From Bipolaris cookei (taxonomy: Eukaryota; Ascomycota; Dothideomycetes; Pleosporales; Pleosporaceae), in contig NRSV01000029.1 in NCBI GenBank assembly GCA_002286855.1, positions 310,832-374,831 on the forward strand: DNA of 64,000 bases, in the 5' to 3' direction. Positions within the stretch are counted from its first letter, which is position 1. Every line of letters begins with the position of its first letter. Position numbers and translations under genes: made by a program. Positions 44,608-56,278 of this stretch are shown piece after piece. Under the pieces are notes generated by a model. It was not told the DNA's origin. It searched no databases and worked only from the letters and a program-made list of their open reading frames with translations.

Positions 44608-47600
44608 TCATTCTAGAGCACTCAGTCTGTCTATTACGCGTACTAGGTCTTTCACTCGGAATGGTTTGGAGATTGCGTCATCCATCCCGGCCTCCGTAGC
44701 ACGCTTCAGCTGCTCGGGCCTTGCGTTTGCAGTAACAGCAACTATCTGGAGGTGTTTGTTGATTTGCCCATTGTTTTGCGCGGTGCGTATCATCCTTGCG
44801 CATTGGAGACCGTCCATGACAGGCATTTCAACGTCCATAAGAATAACATCGATGCATGAATCTGAGGTAGTGGTATCTGGATAAGCCTTCCAGTGTCGTG
44901 AAGTCTTGATAAAGTCAAAAGCCTTCTGTCCATTGTCTGCCGTGTGAACAATGTAGCCGTGTTGTTGCAGCTGCTTCTTCAAGACGCGCTGATTGACCAT
45001 GTTATCTTCGACAAGAAGAACACTCAATTGTCGTTTGTCTCGAGACTCGGGGCTTTGTGGACCGGCGGAATGTTGGGAGGTATTACTAGCTTCGGTAGGC
45101 CTACTGGGTGAGGTAGGAACAGTAAGAGTGGATTCCGGCGAAACTGCTCGCGAAGCTTTAGCGTAAAAGGCGAAAGTTGATCCCGCATTTTCTTGAGATG
45201 CGAAACCAATCTCTCCACCTTGCAGAGCTACCAGCTTTCGGCTAATGAAAAGCCCCAAACCAGAACCGCCGTACTTGCTGTATGTTTTAGGGGAAGCTTG
45301 TATGAACCGCGAGAAGATACGTTTCATGGAAGCAGAGTCCATACCACAGCCTGTGTCCTTCACGCTATACCATAGATAGAGCTCCTGCCCATTTGCTGCT
45401 GTGGCTGCCTTGGCTTCTTCCTTTTGCGAAGAGGATGGAGATGCTACCATCATCAAGTCCGTGAATACATCTGCAGGGCGAGAAGAGGAAGCGCCAACAC
45501 GGAGAGTAACGTTTTTACTTTTGGGACTATCTTTTGTGAATTTGATAGCATTGGCAACCAAGTTTACAAGAACCTGCATGATTCTGCCAGGATCTGCTTC
45601 GATCCAGTCAACCCCAAGCTGACTGAGAGAGGGATCAGGTTTTATCGTGAATGTGACACCGGCTTGTGTAGCTTCGAACCTGAACGTGCTCTCGACCTGC
45701 TCAAGAAATGTCTTCACTTGGAATGCCGAGGGACATATCTCTAGAAGGTTGGAGTTGAGCTTTGAGATGGAGAGAATGTCGTCAATGATTCGCTTTTGAT
45801 GTACTGTACAGGCCATGATAGTGTCGGCAGCTTCAATCATGCTGCTCGTACATTCTTGAAGTCGTTTCGTGGTCGCTGTGTGGTCTACGTCACGCGCGTC
45901 TTGACGGCTTGCGTGGTCGAGTATCAATTTCATTTCGGAAAGCGAATGCGACAAAGCGTCTGCACAGTGCATAACGGCGCCCAGAGGATTTCGGATCTAC
46001 GACATGTTAGCCGTGATTTTTTATTTCATCAAATAGAAAAACATGCCTCGTGACTGGTCATATCGACAAAACTATGCTAGGTGAGTTGATTGGCACAACC
46101 TTGATTGGAGGAGCACCTACTTTTCTTGCTGTCGCTTGGATTCGATAGCCTCCTCGAGCTTTGCACGCTGAAGAGCCTCAGAATACTTGAAGTCGCTGAT
46201 GTCGGTAATTGTAGTCGTTATTTGGAGAGAACCATTGTCCACCATGTCTGGGAAGGCGGCAAATTGCACCCACGTGTGCTCCGAGTAATTGGGCGCTCTT
46301 TTGTGAAGACTTTCCAGCCGGATGTGAAAGCTATCAGGCTTTCGAAATTTGGAAATCTTTTCCAAGCGTGCATCAAACTCCGAGATATCCTCGGGGAAAA
46401 CAATGGAACGAACTTGTATACTGTTTACTGGCACTGAAGGATGACCCGTCATCTGGAACCAAGCTTTGTTGACAAAAGAGGGCGTTCCATTCTCGTCAAA
46501 CACCAGAACGCCGATAGGCGCATTTTCAATGAAGTTCAAAAGACCCGATTTTTTCAGGCGAACTTGGTCCGAGGCCCCAGCAACATCGGCGGTGGCCCCA
46601 TATTCGATCTTTTGCTGAACGTCGAGGGCTGCTACACAGCCTGTAATGCTTACAACACCGAGCGCATTATCAAGCATAGGAACACAGGCTATCTGTACCC
46701 ATTTTTTTTCACGGCCATGAGGCCGAAACCTTACTGCGAGCGTTGTTGACCGGCCAGCTACCAAGGATTGCCAATGGGATGTTAGTAATGGCTGATCATC
46801 TTGATCGCAAAGCTCCATTAACTCTGTCTGATACTGTACATCAATGTCTCTGGAACAACCGCTCAAATTGCAAAACGTTTCCTGTTTGCCGTTAGTATAT
46901 GCATTTTATTTCGATATCTTTTCTCACATTAGTTTGCGTCAACTTTCCTGACAGAGTACATTCGAAAAACCCGATACTTTTGCTAAAAGGTCAGCACAGC
47001 TCATCCGCATGGTGCAGAAGACTAACCTGGCAGCTTCGATTACTTGCAAAATGCGCTGCATCTTGCCTGTCGCTAACACGGCCTCTTGTTGCCTCAATTG
47101 CATTTCCTTTTCAAACATCTCCTTTTCTTTTGCTATCAGTTTTTGGTCATTTTCTTTCGCAAGCTTCCTAGTCCCCGCAATTGTAATTGCTGCTACATTG
47201 CTGCAAAAGTGTTGATGCAGTGTCCCCACCCATGCCTGATAGGAAGAATCGTAAGGACACCGTGGTGCCAGTCCAAGGATCAAGACAGCATAAATGTTTC
47301 CGGATTTGCCCATTATACTTGGCAGAACGACTGCCTGATGAGAATCATCGCCATAGCACCGGTCCCTAGATGCATGGCACATCTCTGGTGGCAAGGATCC
47401 GTCTGCTGCGTGGAGGAGCTCAGGAATACGCAAATCGATGGCTTTGTAGATAGTTTTAATCCATGCCTGATCCTCCCCACGCTTGACCCTTGATGGGAGC
47501 TGTGTTGTAAAGGAGCCGACAGTACCAGCAAGAATGAATTCGTCGGTGCTAATCTCATTCGATATGAATCCGGTCTCATGTTCACGCACGAGCTTACTGT

Positions 47601-48267
47601 CGGCAAAGTATATAGCCGCAAACGATATATCACCATTACCATTCGATATACCACGCAATGTTGAAGCCCACAGGGCATTTAGCTCTGTGGCATCTTTGGA
47701 AGCACGACGAATATGATCTAGCGACCGCTCACGACGACTCTGCAGCACTTCCTTGGTCGTCTCATACGCTGTTACGTGGTATCCATCCAAGGACAATGGT
47801 AATTTTACCATTGTCGCTGTAAGAAAAACCTCCTGGAGAAGGCCATGTTGTGGGAAGAAACACGGTATTTGGTTTTTGTTGTCCATGCCGGACCCGTCAT
47901 TTTCCGGCTGTGTGAGTCTTGGTATTGCCGGGCCATGCCCAACCATTGCAGTGTTGAGAGCTATTGGTCTGCCTTGATACAACGGGTGATAATCGCGGAG
48001 CAGCCTGCCATACGCTGTGTTGTACAAGATAGTCGAATCACGGCCCAATAGGAATAGTTGGGGCTGGGGGCTGAGCATGGCCAAGTTGATGAGCACCAGT
48101 AATTCGCGAGGCCATTCTGCAATGGGTCCAGGAGCGGTATCGGCCCAGTTCAGCTCGCGTATGTATTGAAGGTCGGAGTCAATAGCGGAATCCCCGGTCG
48201 GTTCAGTGAGGAACAACAGGTGAGATTTAGCACCTGCATGTTCAGCAGTCTCCAGCTCCGTTGACAT
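44608..48267 (-). CDS. Hybrid histidine kinase with receiver domain
   Basis: Five exons: 47027-48267, 46928-46982, 46121-46881, 46047-46071 and 44608-45996, giving 1156 aa. A hybrid kinase senses a signal, phosphorylates its own His, and passes phosphate to an Asp in its receiver domain. The N-terminal half has PAS-like sensing parts (RELNWADTAPGPIAEWPREL; IGFFECTLSGKLTQTN across intron 2; a PAS domain around GVLVFDENGTPSFVNKAW). The H box is FVDMTSHEIRNPL with H693. The kinase core has N843 in NLVANAIKFT, DTGCGMD and GGSGLGLF. The receiver has ED at 1024-1025, phospho-acceptor D1082 (ILMDVEMPVMDG) and K1138 (ISKPF). Exon 4 is only 25 bases and encodes FVDMTSHE. The intron after it starts GC, not GT. 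It ends about 300 bases from the pseudogene. Confidence 0.9.
45997..46046 (-). other. GC-AG intron in the histidine kinase
   Basis: The intron after the 25-base exon starts GCATGT and ends GTCGTAG with a GGCTAAC branch-like site. The only nearby GT donor, four bases downstream, would shift frame and lose the conserved HEIRNP join. Confidence 0.7.
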
Positions 48268-51200
48268 AGTTGTGTTGACGGATACGCGACGTCAGAAATG
48301 CCCCGTGGAAGTTAAGAAGTACGCAGGATGGGGGCTGTTATCAGGGCAGACAGCCTCTGATGGCTGGGAGAACGAAGAGGTCAGCAGACAGCGAGACAGA
48401 CACCTCCACGTCCTCTATACCAGCAAGACCATGCGAACAAATGGCTCTCGGTCAGTTCTCGGTGAACTCCGTCCTGGATGTGGTGGGTAGCCGATGGCCG
48501 CATCCAAATTGCCGCCCATGCACCCTGGTTGGGGAGCTTGACACCGACGCTTGAGACATGACCGCAGTTGGCCCGCGTGAATCACCGGCCATCGACAAAC
48601 GATCGCGTGTGGTGTTTGGAACTATAGCGTTAGTAGTCACAGGTACCTGCAAAAATCTGGACCGGCGGTTTCGAGAAGATTGACAAGCAGAACGGGCGAA
48701 CTAGTCGAGGACTGCTAGTCTACACGGCGTGTGTATAGAATTGTGCCTGCTAGCTAGAGTAGTGTACATGTTGAAGAGGCAGAGGCTATAGTACTGCCGA
48801 CACAGCCGCTCGATTGTGTCATGATTCGCTGCAGGGACAAATACCCCCGTCCTCGCTTGGCGTCTGGAATGACGAAAAACGCGTGTAGTTCGCCACTCGA
48901 TGACGTCGGCCTGGACGGGGCAGCTATCACATCCTGACTAGCTCCCGTTATTAGGCATTTTTTCTCCTGACTTTTGTTCGAGTAAGCATTAGCAGAATCT
49001 ACGACGAGACGCAGACTTGCTTGCAGCTTCGCTCAACAACTGCAATCTCCACTACCTTTGCTGTACGCCTACGTGGTGGTAGTCTGTTGTCTGGACAACG
49101 CCGGCTCCTGGCAGTAGTCCCATGTCGATCTTGTCGAGTACGTACATGTACATGCATGGCATGGCAAGTGTTATTTAACCCCGTTGATTTGCGTTATTTG
49201 ACACTGTAGCTTCCTATACAGTTTTAGCGCTTACGTTAGTGCAATAATATATCCACTGTTGTATTCAATCTTTTTAAGGCTAGTCTACGCTATTCTTCTC
49301 TCACAGAGAATATCTGCGCAACTTGCATTGCAGTAAAGATAATGAGTAAACTCTTATAATCTCTGTTCTTTATGTATATTACTACTTATATGCCTTACCA
49401 TACTTTAAAGAGTATCTCTGTAATATTTGCTACAATATAAAGGTATAAAAGTGCGAAAAAAATATTATGCTCTTCATACGAGAGCTGAGATTAAAAACCG
49501 TATCAAAACTAATCTACTTTGGGAAACGACGGGGACCAATAGCCCAAATCAACTACGTTAAGTACCTTCTGCCGCATAGCATGTGAACAAGGGCTGCAGT
49601 ACTGAAACTTGCACAAGTAAGCCGACCTTGGACTCGGAGAAGACGGACACAATGTCTGATATTATGGACAGGTCATTGCTATAATATTGTGCAGGCTGAC
49701 TGACACCACCTTCACGAGGGTGATATATTCGAGATGATTCGGAACCCCTACGTCCGCGTCTAACGGTACTTGGCAACGTTAGAACCCAACGGGGGGGGTA
49801 GCCTCATCAACACGTTCTGCAAGGACAGCGATGGAAGTACGTAGTGTGTACGTGTGTACTACGTATGTACGGGGTGATGGGGTCATGTTATCAAAACGGA
49901 GTTGGTGCCGCATAGGTCACAGCTCGACAGGGGTTACTGTTGTTGACCTCGCCCACTTTGAGAATCGGATCGACCCCTCAGACCCCACAAAAGATCATCG
50001 TTTCACTGAACCGATTTCTCTACATGTATGGCGCGATACAGCCAGAGCTACCATCGAGCAAATGTTATTGGTTGCTTTGCGCGTAGGTCGTATGGCGCTG
50101 TACTGTGCTTTTACGAGTATTCAAGTTTCAATATAGGCTCACAGCCATTACACAAAAGCCACTCCAGAAGTACGATGCAGCAATCGCCTGAATCTCCGTA
50201 CTCTGTTCGCCCAATGCAGTCGTCTGCTATGATGATTTGCATAGTGCAGACCAGCGATTGGCCAGAAAAAGAAAGGTCGGCGAGAAAAGAAACACCTTTA
50301 TCATCATGCATACTTCACATCTTGCCTGGGAAAGGAACTGATAAGAATCGATATCGGCAATAGGTTTGATTCTCGGATTGATTGTCAGCCAGCAGGTCTC
50401 CAAAACGGGCGTCTCAAACAAGTTGGTATCCTGAAAGCAGCATTCATAGAGCACCAAACATTCCAAATAGTTGTATTGAAACTGTTGTTGGGATGCTGAC
50501 TATATTGCTGAGATGTTTTTCTTCTATGTGATAATATGGCTTTTACTTTGGTGTTTGACAGTAGCGTTGCTCAGTATCCCGCACGTCAACCTATAGTCTA
50601 CCTACACCTTTTCAGCAATCCTCTCCACATCTTCTCAATCGAATCAGGTGTCAGAGCGCACGACGTATGGCGCATTTTAGGTTGGTGTCGGAACCACTCG
50701 CTTCCTGATATGTGTTGAGCAAGAACCATGTCTTTGCATTTCGAACACGGCTTTCGGATACGGCTATTCAGCGATCATCGCGCGTTCGTTGCGTTCGTGC
50801 CTGCCGAAAAGAAATCGATACAAAATCGAATCAGGTACCAAGTGTCGCTTCAGGAAATACCCAAACTACTATATTTCAGACAACAATACTTTGACAACAA
50901 TCTCTTGTTCACGCTACCTCATTACGTGAACAATCACAACAATAGCAATGGTGGAACCAGATACGTCATTCTCCCCTGAGAGATTTCATTTGGGAAGGAT
51001 GGACTTATATTCTATGAGAAAGTAGTGCATTACACAGATAATGGCATGAGCTGGTGTGAGAGGCTGAGAATCAACCCTGTCTCGTCACTGTCAAACGTCA
51101 ACGTAACTGCCCTCATCAGCCACAAACACCGAGTCGATCAACTCCATCAAGTACAAGTGCTCCCTTTACGCTGTGTTTCTATGGGGGACATCGTATAGCT

Positions 51201-51737
51201 AGCTAATGCATGGGCACTCGGAGACAAGGAGCAAAATTCAGGCGCCCAGGATTCCGGATTACCCAAGCTAGTAAACCCACAATTCCGCCCCCCGCCCCCG
51301 CAAAGAGGTCAGCGCGGCCCCCGTTTTATCACCACCCCACTTCCTCCGAACAGCTGGATGCGGTGCACGCGATGCCGGATCAAGGGCACTTTTCCCTTGT
51401 GGAGCGTGCTTATCCCGAGACGCTTCCTTCCATCTCGTACCCAATGCCCAATGAGCTGGCGAACGACCGATAGATCCCAGACCTACCCACATGACATGGC
51501 TTGTCTCCCGTGGGGTATAACTCCTGCCACGGGGTAATTACTGCGCGCATCTCCCGCCAACAAGCGGGCCAGAGGCTGGCTAGTGCTTTTGATAGGATAC
51601 AAGAAGGCGAGGGGAGGACAGCAAATGTCTGCCATTGAAAGCGCCTTTGCTACTGCGATTATTGGTTAAGAGACACACGATACGAACCAATTGGGATCAA
51701 GGTCTAGAACCAGTATACCTGGCAGGGGATTAAAGCA
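48268..51737. other. Gene-poor region, part very AT-rich
   Basis: 3.5 kb with no gene I can support. 49200-49520 is strongly AT-rich and full of TA steps, unlike its flanks. 49838-49865 carries a short inverted repeat (TACGTAGT / ACTACGTA). Frames such as 49831-50136 and 50728-50979 have no known motifs. The tract may hold decayed mobile DNA plus the promoter of the dehydrogenase. Confidence 0.5.
49200..49520. other. AT-rich block, possible RIP-decayed relic
   Basis: About 320 bases of low GC, rich in TATA and TTTAA-like words, lie between normal-composition flanks. Such blocks are often remains of repeats mutated by RIP, but no terminal repeats or transposase residues can be read. Confidence 0.35.
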
Positions 51738-52945
51738 ATGCGCGCAGCACGATACTACGGAAAAGAGGATATTCGGATTGAAGATGTGGAGCAGCAGGAG
51801 TGTGGAGCGGGGCAAGTCAGAGTAACGTCTCCCCTCTTCCGATGGTGTCGTAACATGGATGAGAAAGGCAATGCCTGATATCTGTGCAGATTGCCCCTGT
51901 CTACGTAGGCATCTGCGGTTCAGATCTCCACGAATATCTCGGTGGACCTATATTTGCGCCAACAGAGCCTCACCCATGTACTAAAGACACGATTCCCATT
52001 ACCCTCGGCCACGAGTTCTCAGGCATCGTCACAGAAGTGGGATCGCCCGACTCTGCCTTCTCTGTAGGCCAAAACGTCTGCATCCAACCAAGCATATACT
52101 GCAGAGCCTGCGAAGCATGCAAAGCAGGCTGCGAAAATGTCTGTTTCAACGGCGGCTTCATCGGACTATCGGGCGGTGGCGGCGGCCTGAGCGACTCTGT
52201 CGTCGTACCCGAAGCCGCAGTCTTGCATCTACCACCTAACATTCCTCTCGATGTAGGCGCGCTAGTCGAACCCCTGAGCGTAGCCTGGCGTGCCGTATCC
52301 GCCGCACCACTGAGTCCTGATTCCACCGCGTTGATCCTAGGTGGTGGCCCCATTGGTCTCGCCATTGTACAATGTCTTGTCGCCAAAGGCGTGGGCAAGA
52401 TAATCGTAAGCGAAATATCCGGCACCCGCCAGCGCTTTGCAAGAGAATTCGGGGCCCATCACGTCTTGTGTCCCAAGACGTACGATATTGTCAAGATAAG
52501 CAAGGTGCTTAGTAACGGAGGTCCGGATGTAGTTTTCGACTGCGCGGGCGTACCAGCCAGTCTCACTACAGCGTGTACAGCTGTAAGGCCTAAAGGCACA
52601 ATAGTCAATGTGGCGATTTGGGAGACGGAAGTGCCATTTAATCCCAACACGCTGGTTTCCCGTGAAGCAAAGTATACGGCCGTGCTGGGGTATCGACGGG
52701 ATGATTTTCAGGCTGTTCTGGATTTGCTGGCTTCTGGTGAGAGTTTTAAGACATAGATTTTTGTTAGCGAGATTATTAACGTGTTTGCAGGCAAGTTGAA
52801 ACCGAGTAAGATGATTACGAGGAAGATCCAGTTGGACGATCTTGTAGAAAGCGGCATCAAGGCTCTTATTCATGACAAGGAGAATCAGGTCAAGATTTTG
52901 GTGGAGGTTGGGGCGATGGGCCGGGTTGGTTCTACTATACATTGA
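51738..52945 (+). CDS. Zinc alcohol dehydrogenase, 2,3-butanediol dehydrogenase-like
   Basis: Three exons: 51738-51821, 51890-52736 and 52791-52945, giving 361 aa. It should oxidise a secondary alcohol or polyol with NAD(P), using zinc. Catalytic zinc ligands are C37 in GICGSDLHEYLGGP and the His-Glu pair of LGHEFSG. The structural zinc site has the standard spacing C-x2-C-x2-C-x7-C (CRACEACKAGCENVC). The coenzyme site is LGGGPIGLAIVQ, then VSEISGTRQRFAREFGA. The Gly-rich NGGFIGLSGGGGGLSD is typical of the butanediol dehydrogenase group, which is close to sorbitol dehydrogenases. All introns are GT-AG and in frame. The upstream region is GC-rich with several GGGG words near 51510-51535, where a carbon repressor could bind; this is only a guess. 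Confidence 0.92.
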
Positions 52946-53330
52946 AGGGGTTGTATTATTTGGTCGTCTAATACTATCTTAGATTAGTTCCCTTTTTCGA
53001 ACATCCCGCATCTAGTTCATGCATATCTCGCTATGCTTCTCCAGCTGTATACTTACTCTACTAATGACATTTGATCGTCACGCTAGTACCACCGACCTTG
53101 CCCCCTTCAGCCTAGCCGCCATGTCGCCAACAACATCGTGCTCTGCTGCGGCTGCAAACAAGCCACCCTGCTGCATCTGGCCTCGCGCGGTGCTCAGCGG
53201 GACGCCTTAAGAGCTGAAGGGGGGAAGAGGGGGCGAGGGGGCGACGCTCGATCCGCCCGTCAAAAGTTCCGACTGTGTACATACTCTCACATACCCACAC
53301 ATAGTACATATTCTATACATACGAGTAAGT
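52946..53330. other. Intergenic, no gene seen
   Basis: 385 bases between tandem genes. Frames are short and without motifs. Confidence 0.5.
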
Positions 53331-55197
53331 ATGTCACAGTACGGGACCTACATACCCCCAGCGCCGCAGCAGCATCAGCAGCAGCAGCAGCAGCAGCAAC
53401 ATCAACAGCATCAGCAGCCCCCACCCTACCAACCTCCGCATGCAGCCAAGTACGATGGAGGATCAAGCTATTATGCCCAGAAGTCTGGCGGGATAATCGG
53501 ACAAATGGTGAATCAGCATCTGACGAGTGGGAAGCCGATGCTGAATAAACTGGGCAAGAGTATAAGCTCGGTACTAGGGAATAACAAGCCTTCTCCCGTG
53601 CAGCATGTTCAGAGTGCGCAGAGTTATCAGAGTCATCATGGGCAGCAGCAGCAGCAACAGGGTCAGAGTCAGGCTGTTACTACTACTACTACTACTAGTC
53701 CGCAGCCGCAACAACAGCAGTGGGGTCAGGTACAGCAGCAACAGTGGGGCCAGGGGCATTGTCCTTCTCCACCACCACCACCTCCGGCATCGAGTCCATA
53801 TCAGCAATCGAGTTATTTCACGTCGACTCCAGGGCACTCGGGACATGCTAGTTACTCGCCGCAGCAGACGCAGCAAGCACCTGTTTCCCAATCGTATACG
53901 CCGCCGCCATCAGCTACTGCTTCGGGCTATGCACCGCAACATGGCCAAGTAGGACACAGCCCGTATTTGCCGCCGGCGCAGGAACTACCAGGCTCATATG
54001 CCGTACAAGAGAGCGGAGTTATTGCAGGCACGCCAAATCATGTTGGGGGCATACCAAACCATGTTGCGAACACCCCTCCGCACATGGCTGGACAATCTTC
54101 ACAATCACAATGGGGGAGCTCAATCCCGGCAACACAAGATCCGCCTGGACCTCAACAACAGCCAATGTATCCCTTGCACCATGTGGTTTCTCCAATCACT
54201 CCAATCAGCCCAGAGCAACAGCAGCATTGGAATGGCATGTCGGCGGCTCCTAAGCCATATAGCCCAGTTCATGTGCCGGCACCACATCACTCTGCCAATC
54301 CGTTGCCAACACAACAGGGGAACGCGATACCTCCTCCGCTGGCACATCACCAAGCCGTACCGCACTTCGCACCGCCAACGTTCGCTGTAGAACTGCCCGC
54401 AGACCTGGGAAATCTCAGCCTTGGTTCAGCGGAGCCGCCCAAAGACAGTGGACGTCGGCCGAGTTTGAGGGCAAGCGAGGTGCCGCAGGCTGGCACATGG
54501 AGGCTTGCGGACCCAGCGACGGAAAGGCCGACGGATGAATTCTACGTCTTGGCCGACTTGCTTTTCGATGCATTGGACAGACAGTTTGAGCCTAGGAACA
54601 CGAGCCTGGTGGAAGGGTCAAAGTTGATGGGGAGTTGTCTGCTGAGGTTAAATGAGGATGAAAAGCGTAAGTATAATCCAAGCCGACAAGCTCCTCGGCA
54701 TGATAAAGACTAATGTCATGGCAGGGCTATTTGCGCATCAATCTTACGGGGCGTTTGCCAAGATGTGGAGCATAGAAGGCATTCCGCACGTCATGGTACC
54801 GTGCGAGGGTGCACTGACGCCGATTTGGAACTTCGACAGACTGGCACACGGCCAACATGTCAGAGTTGGCGAAAGCAGCAGAGGGTCGCAGGCGCGATAC
54901 ATGCCAGCGCTGAACCGGGCCGGATGGTACCAATTCTTGCTGGTCGAGGCGATGCGTGCGCCCGAGGAGCTTGGCCAAGTCGTGGCAGCCGTGTGCGCGG
55001 ACGGGCACCTGGCTGGGCTGCTGGGCAAGGTCGACCTCAACAAGCTTGATCGAACCGTGGACCCGGCGGTGCGAGCCAGGGCGGGCGAGCTGCGGGCGTA
55101 TGCGATTGCGCAAGCGTGCGATGAGACGAGGCTTGCGATGGATAGGGATGGAGATGGGGATAGAGCAAGACACGGCAGCGAGGGAGGACGGGGGTGA
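53331..55197 (+). CDS. Gln/Pro-rich protein with conserved C-terminal region
   Basis: Two exons, 53331-54666 and 54725-55197, giving 602 aa. The first 380 residues are of low complexity, rich in Gln, Pro, His and Ser, with runs such as QQQQQQQQHQQHQQ near residue 17 and PPPPPPA near 150. Near residue 40 is a short ordered motif (GGIIGQMVNQHLTSGKPML, then KLGKSISSVLG). The C-terminal 200 residues look folded: DEFYVLADLLFDALDRQFEP, KRLFAHQSYGAFAKMWSIEG rebuilt across the intron, and ARYMPALNRAGWYQFLLVEA. I do not recognise this as a named domain. The disordered part could drive phase separation or prion-like behaviour, but that is inference. It ends in a charged Asp/Arg/Gly tail right beside a GGAT repeat tract. 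Confidence 0.83.
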
Positions 55198-56278
55198 GTG
55201 GGATGGATGGACGGACGGATGGATGGATGGATGGATAGATGGACGGATGGATGGATGGATGGACGGGTGGATGGATGAACGGTGAAGAGGGAGACGAGGA
55301 CGAGGGAGAGGGCGCGGTGTTTTTGTGTAGCAGGTGGGCAGGCGCGTGTTTCCGGCTTCTTGTTTCCGGTTTCCTGTTTGAGCCGCATGATGCTGGCTGT
55401 TGGCGAAACGCAACTCCTGACCGACGCAATCAGACATGGTTGTTTTCCCAGTCTGGCCATGAGCAAGATGGACTTGTTTTCTGGTTTCATGCACAGCTGA
55501 CGGGGGCGGTCTGGCCTGGCGGCTGTGGTCAAGCCATGCATCTGTCCACGAACGGGTACCTGCACCACCGCCGCCGCCTTAAGCTACTGCTCAAGCCTCG
55601 TTCCCGCCCCTTGGGTGTACACGCCTACCGTTAGCCCGTTGGCACCACCACCGCCGTTTGCTGATCGTCGCTGCTGGAGGTTGGCATCGAGTGCGCGCGC
55701 AGTCGCCGTTGATGGATGGTATGTGAGTAGGTAAGTACATGCCCATGCCAATGCCCCTATGCAGAAACCTGCACTGGCATGGGAGCATGCCGTCTTGCTT
55801 CTCCCGCGCGACAGGCCCCCCGGGCGCCAACCATGGCGACGATAAGAGGTAATCTACCCAAGGGCCCCTCGTCGAAAGTCCACGCGTTGACCTTTGCCTA
55901 ATCCAGCCGTGATCTGCAGGTACAGCTTGCTTTTGCTCCCATCGGCCTTGCTTTGCGCTGGTCCCAGTCCTGCTCGGGGTTGGGCGGATGGCAGCCACGC
56001 GCGAGGCTGCTCCAGACAAATATGTGCCAGCCTCTTTCTCTTTCTCTTCTTCTTCTCCACCCTCCCACCCAAGGCTTCTTCTGTTGCGTCTGCTCTTCTA
56101 GTATTCTTCCCCGGTTCATAATACGCGACGCACCGCCAGCACGCTTACTTCCCCCCCAAAACATTGCCCACCAATCTCCTACTATTAACGAGTAATTCAA
56201 TACGACTCTCAGACACGCACTTGTGGGTCAGCACGTCTCGCACAGTCATCCACCCAGACTCTCAGCACAACGTACAAG
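55198..56278. other. Intergenic, with GGAT tract
   Basis: 1.1 kb with no supported gene. The start is the GGAT/GGAC tract at 55200-55278; a minus-strand frame of about 270 codons here arises from reading that repeat (HPSI units) and the antisense of the Gln-rich gene. The part near 56130-56278 is likely the promoter of the wall protein. Confidence 0.5.
55200..55278. repeat. GGAT/GGAC tetranucleotide tract
   Basis: About twenty imperfect four-base units (GGAT, GGAC, AGAT) lie immediately after the TGA of the Gln-rich gene. Confidence 0.9.

Noticed and set aside
50728..50979. An 83-codon plus-strand frame that reads like protein (RIRLFSDHRAFVAFVPAEK).
   Set aside because: No family, no clear start context and no neighbouring exon could be found; it might be a relic, but the support is too weak to list.
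54727..55568. Minus-strand frames of about 255-275 codons with repeated His-Pro-Ser-Ile.
   Set aside because: They are the antisense of the Gln-rich gene plus the GGAT tract; the repeat alone keeps the frame open.
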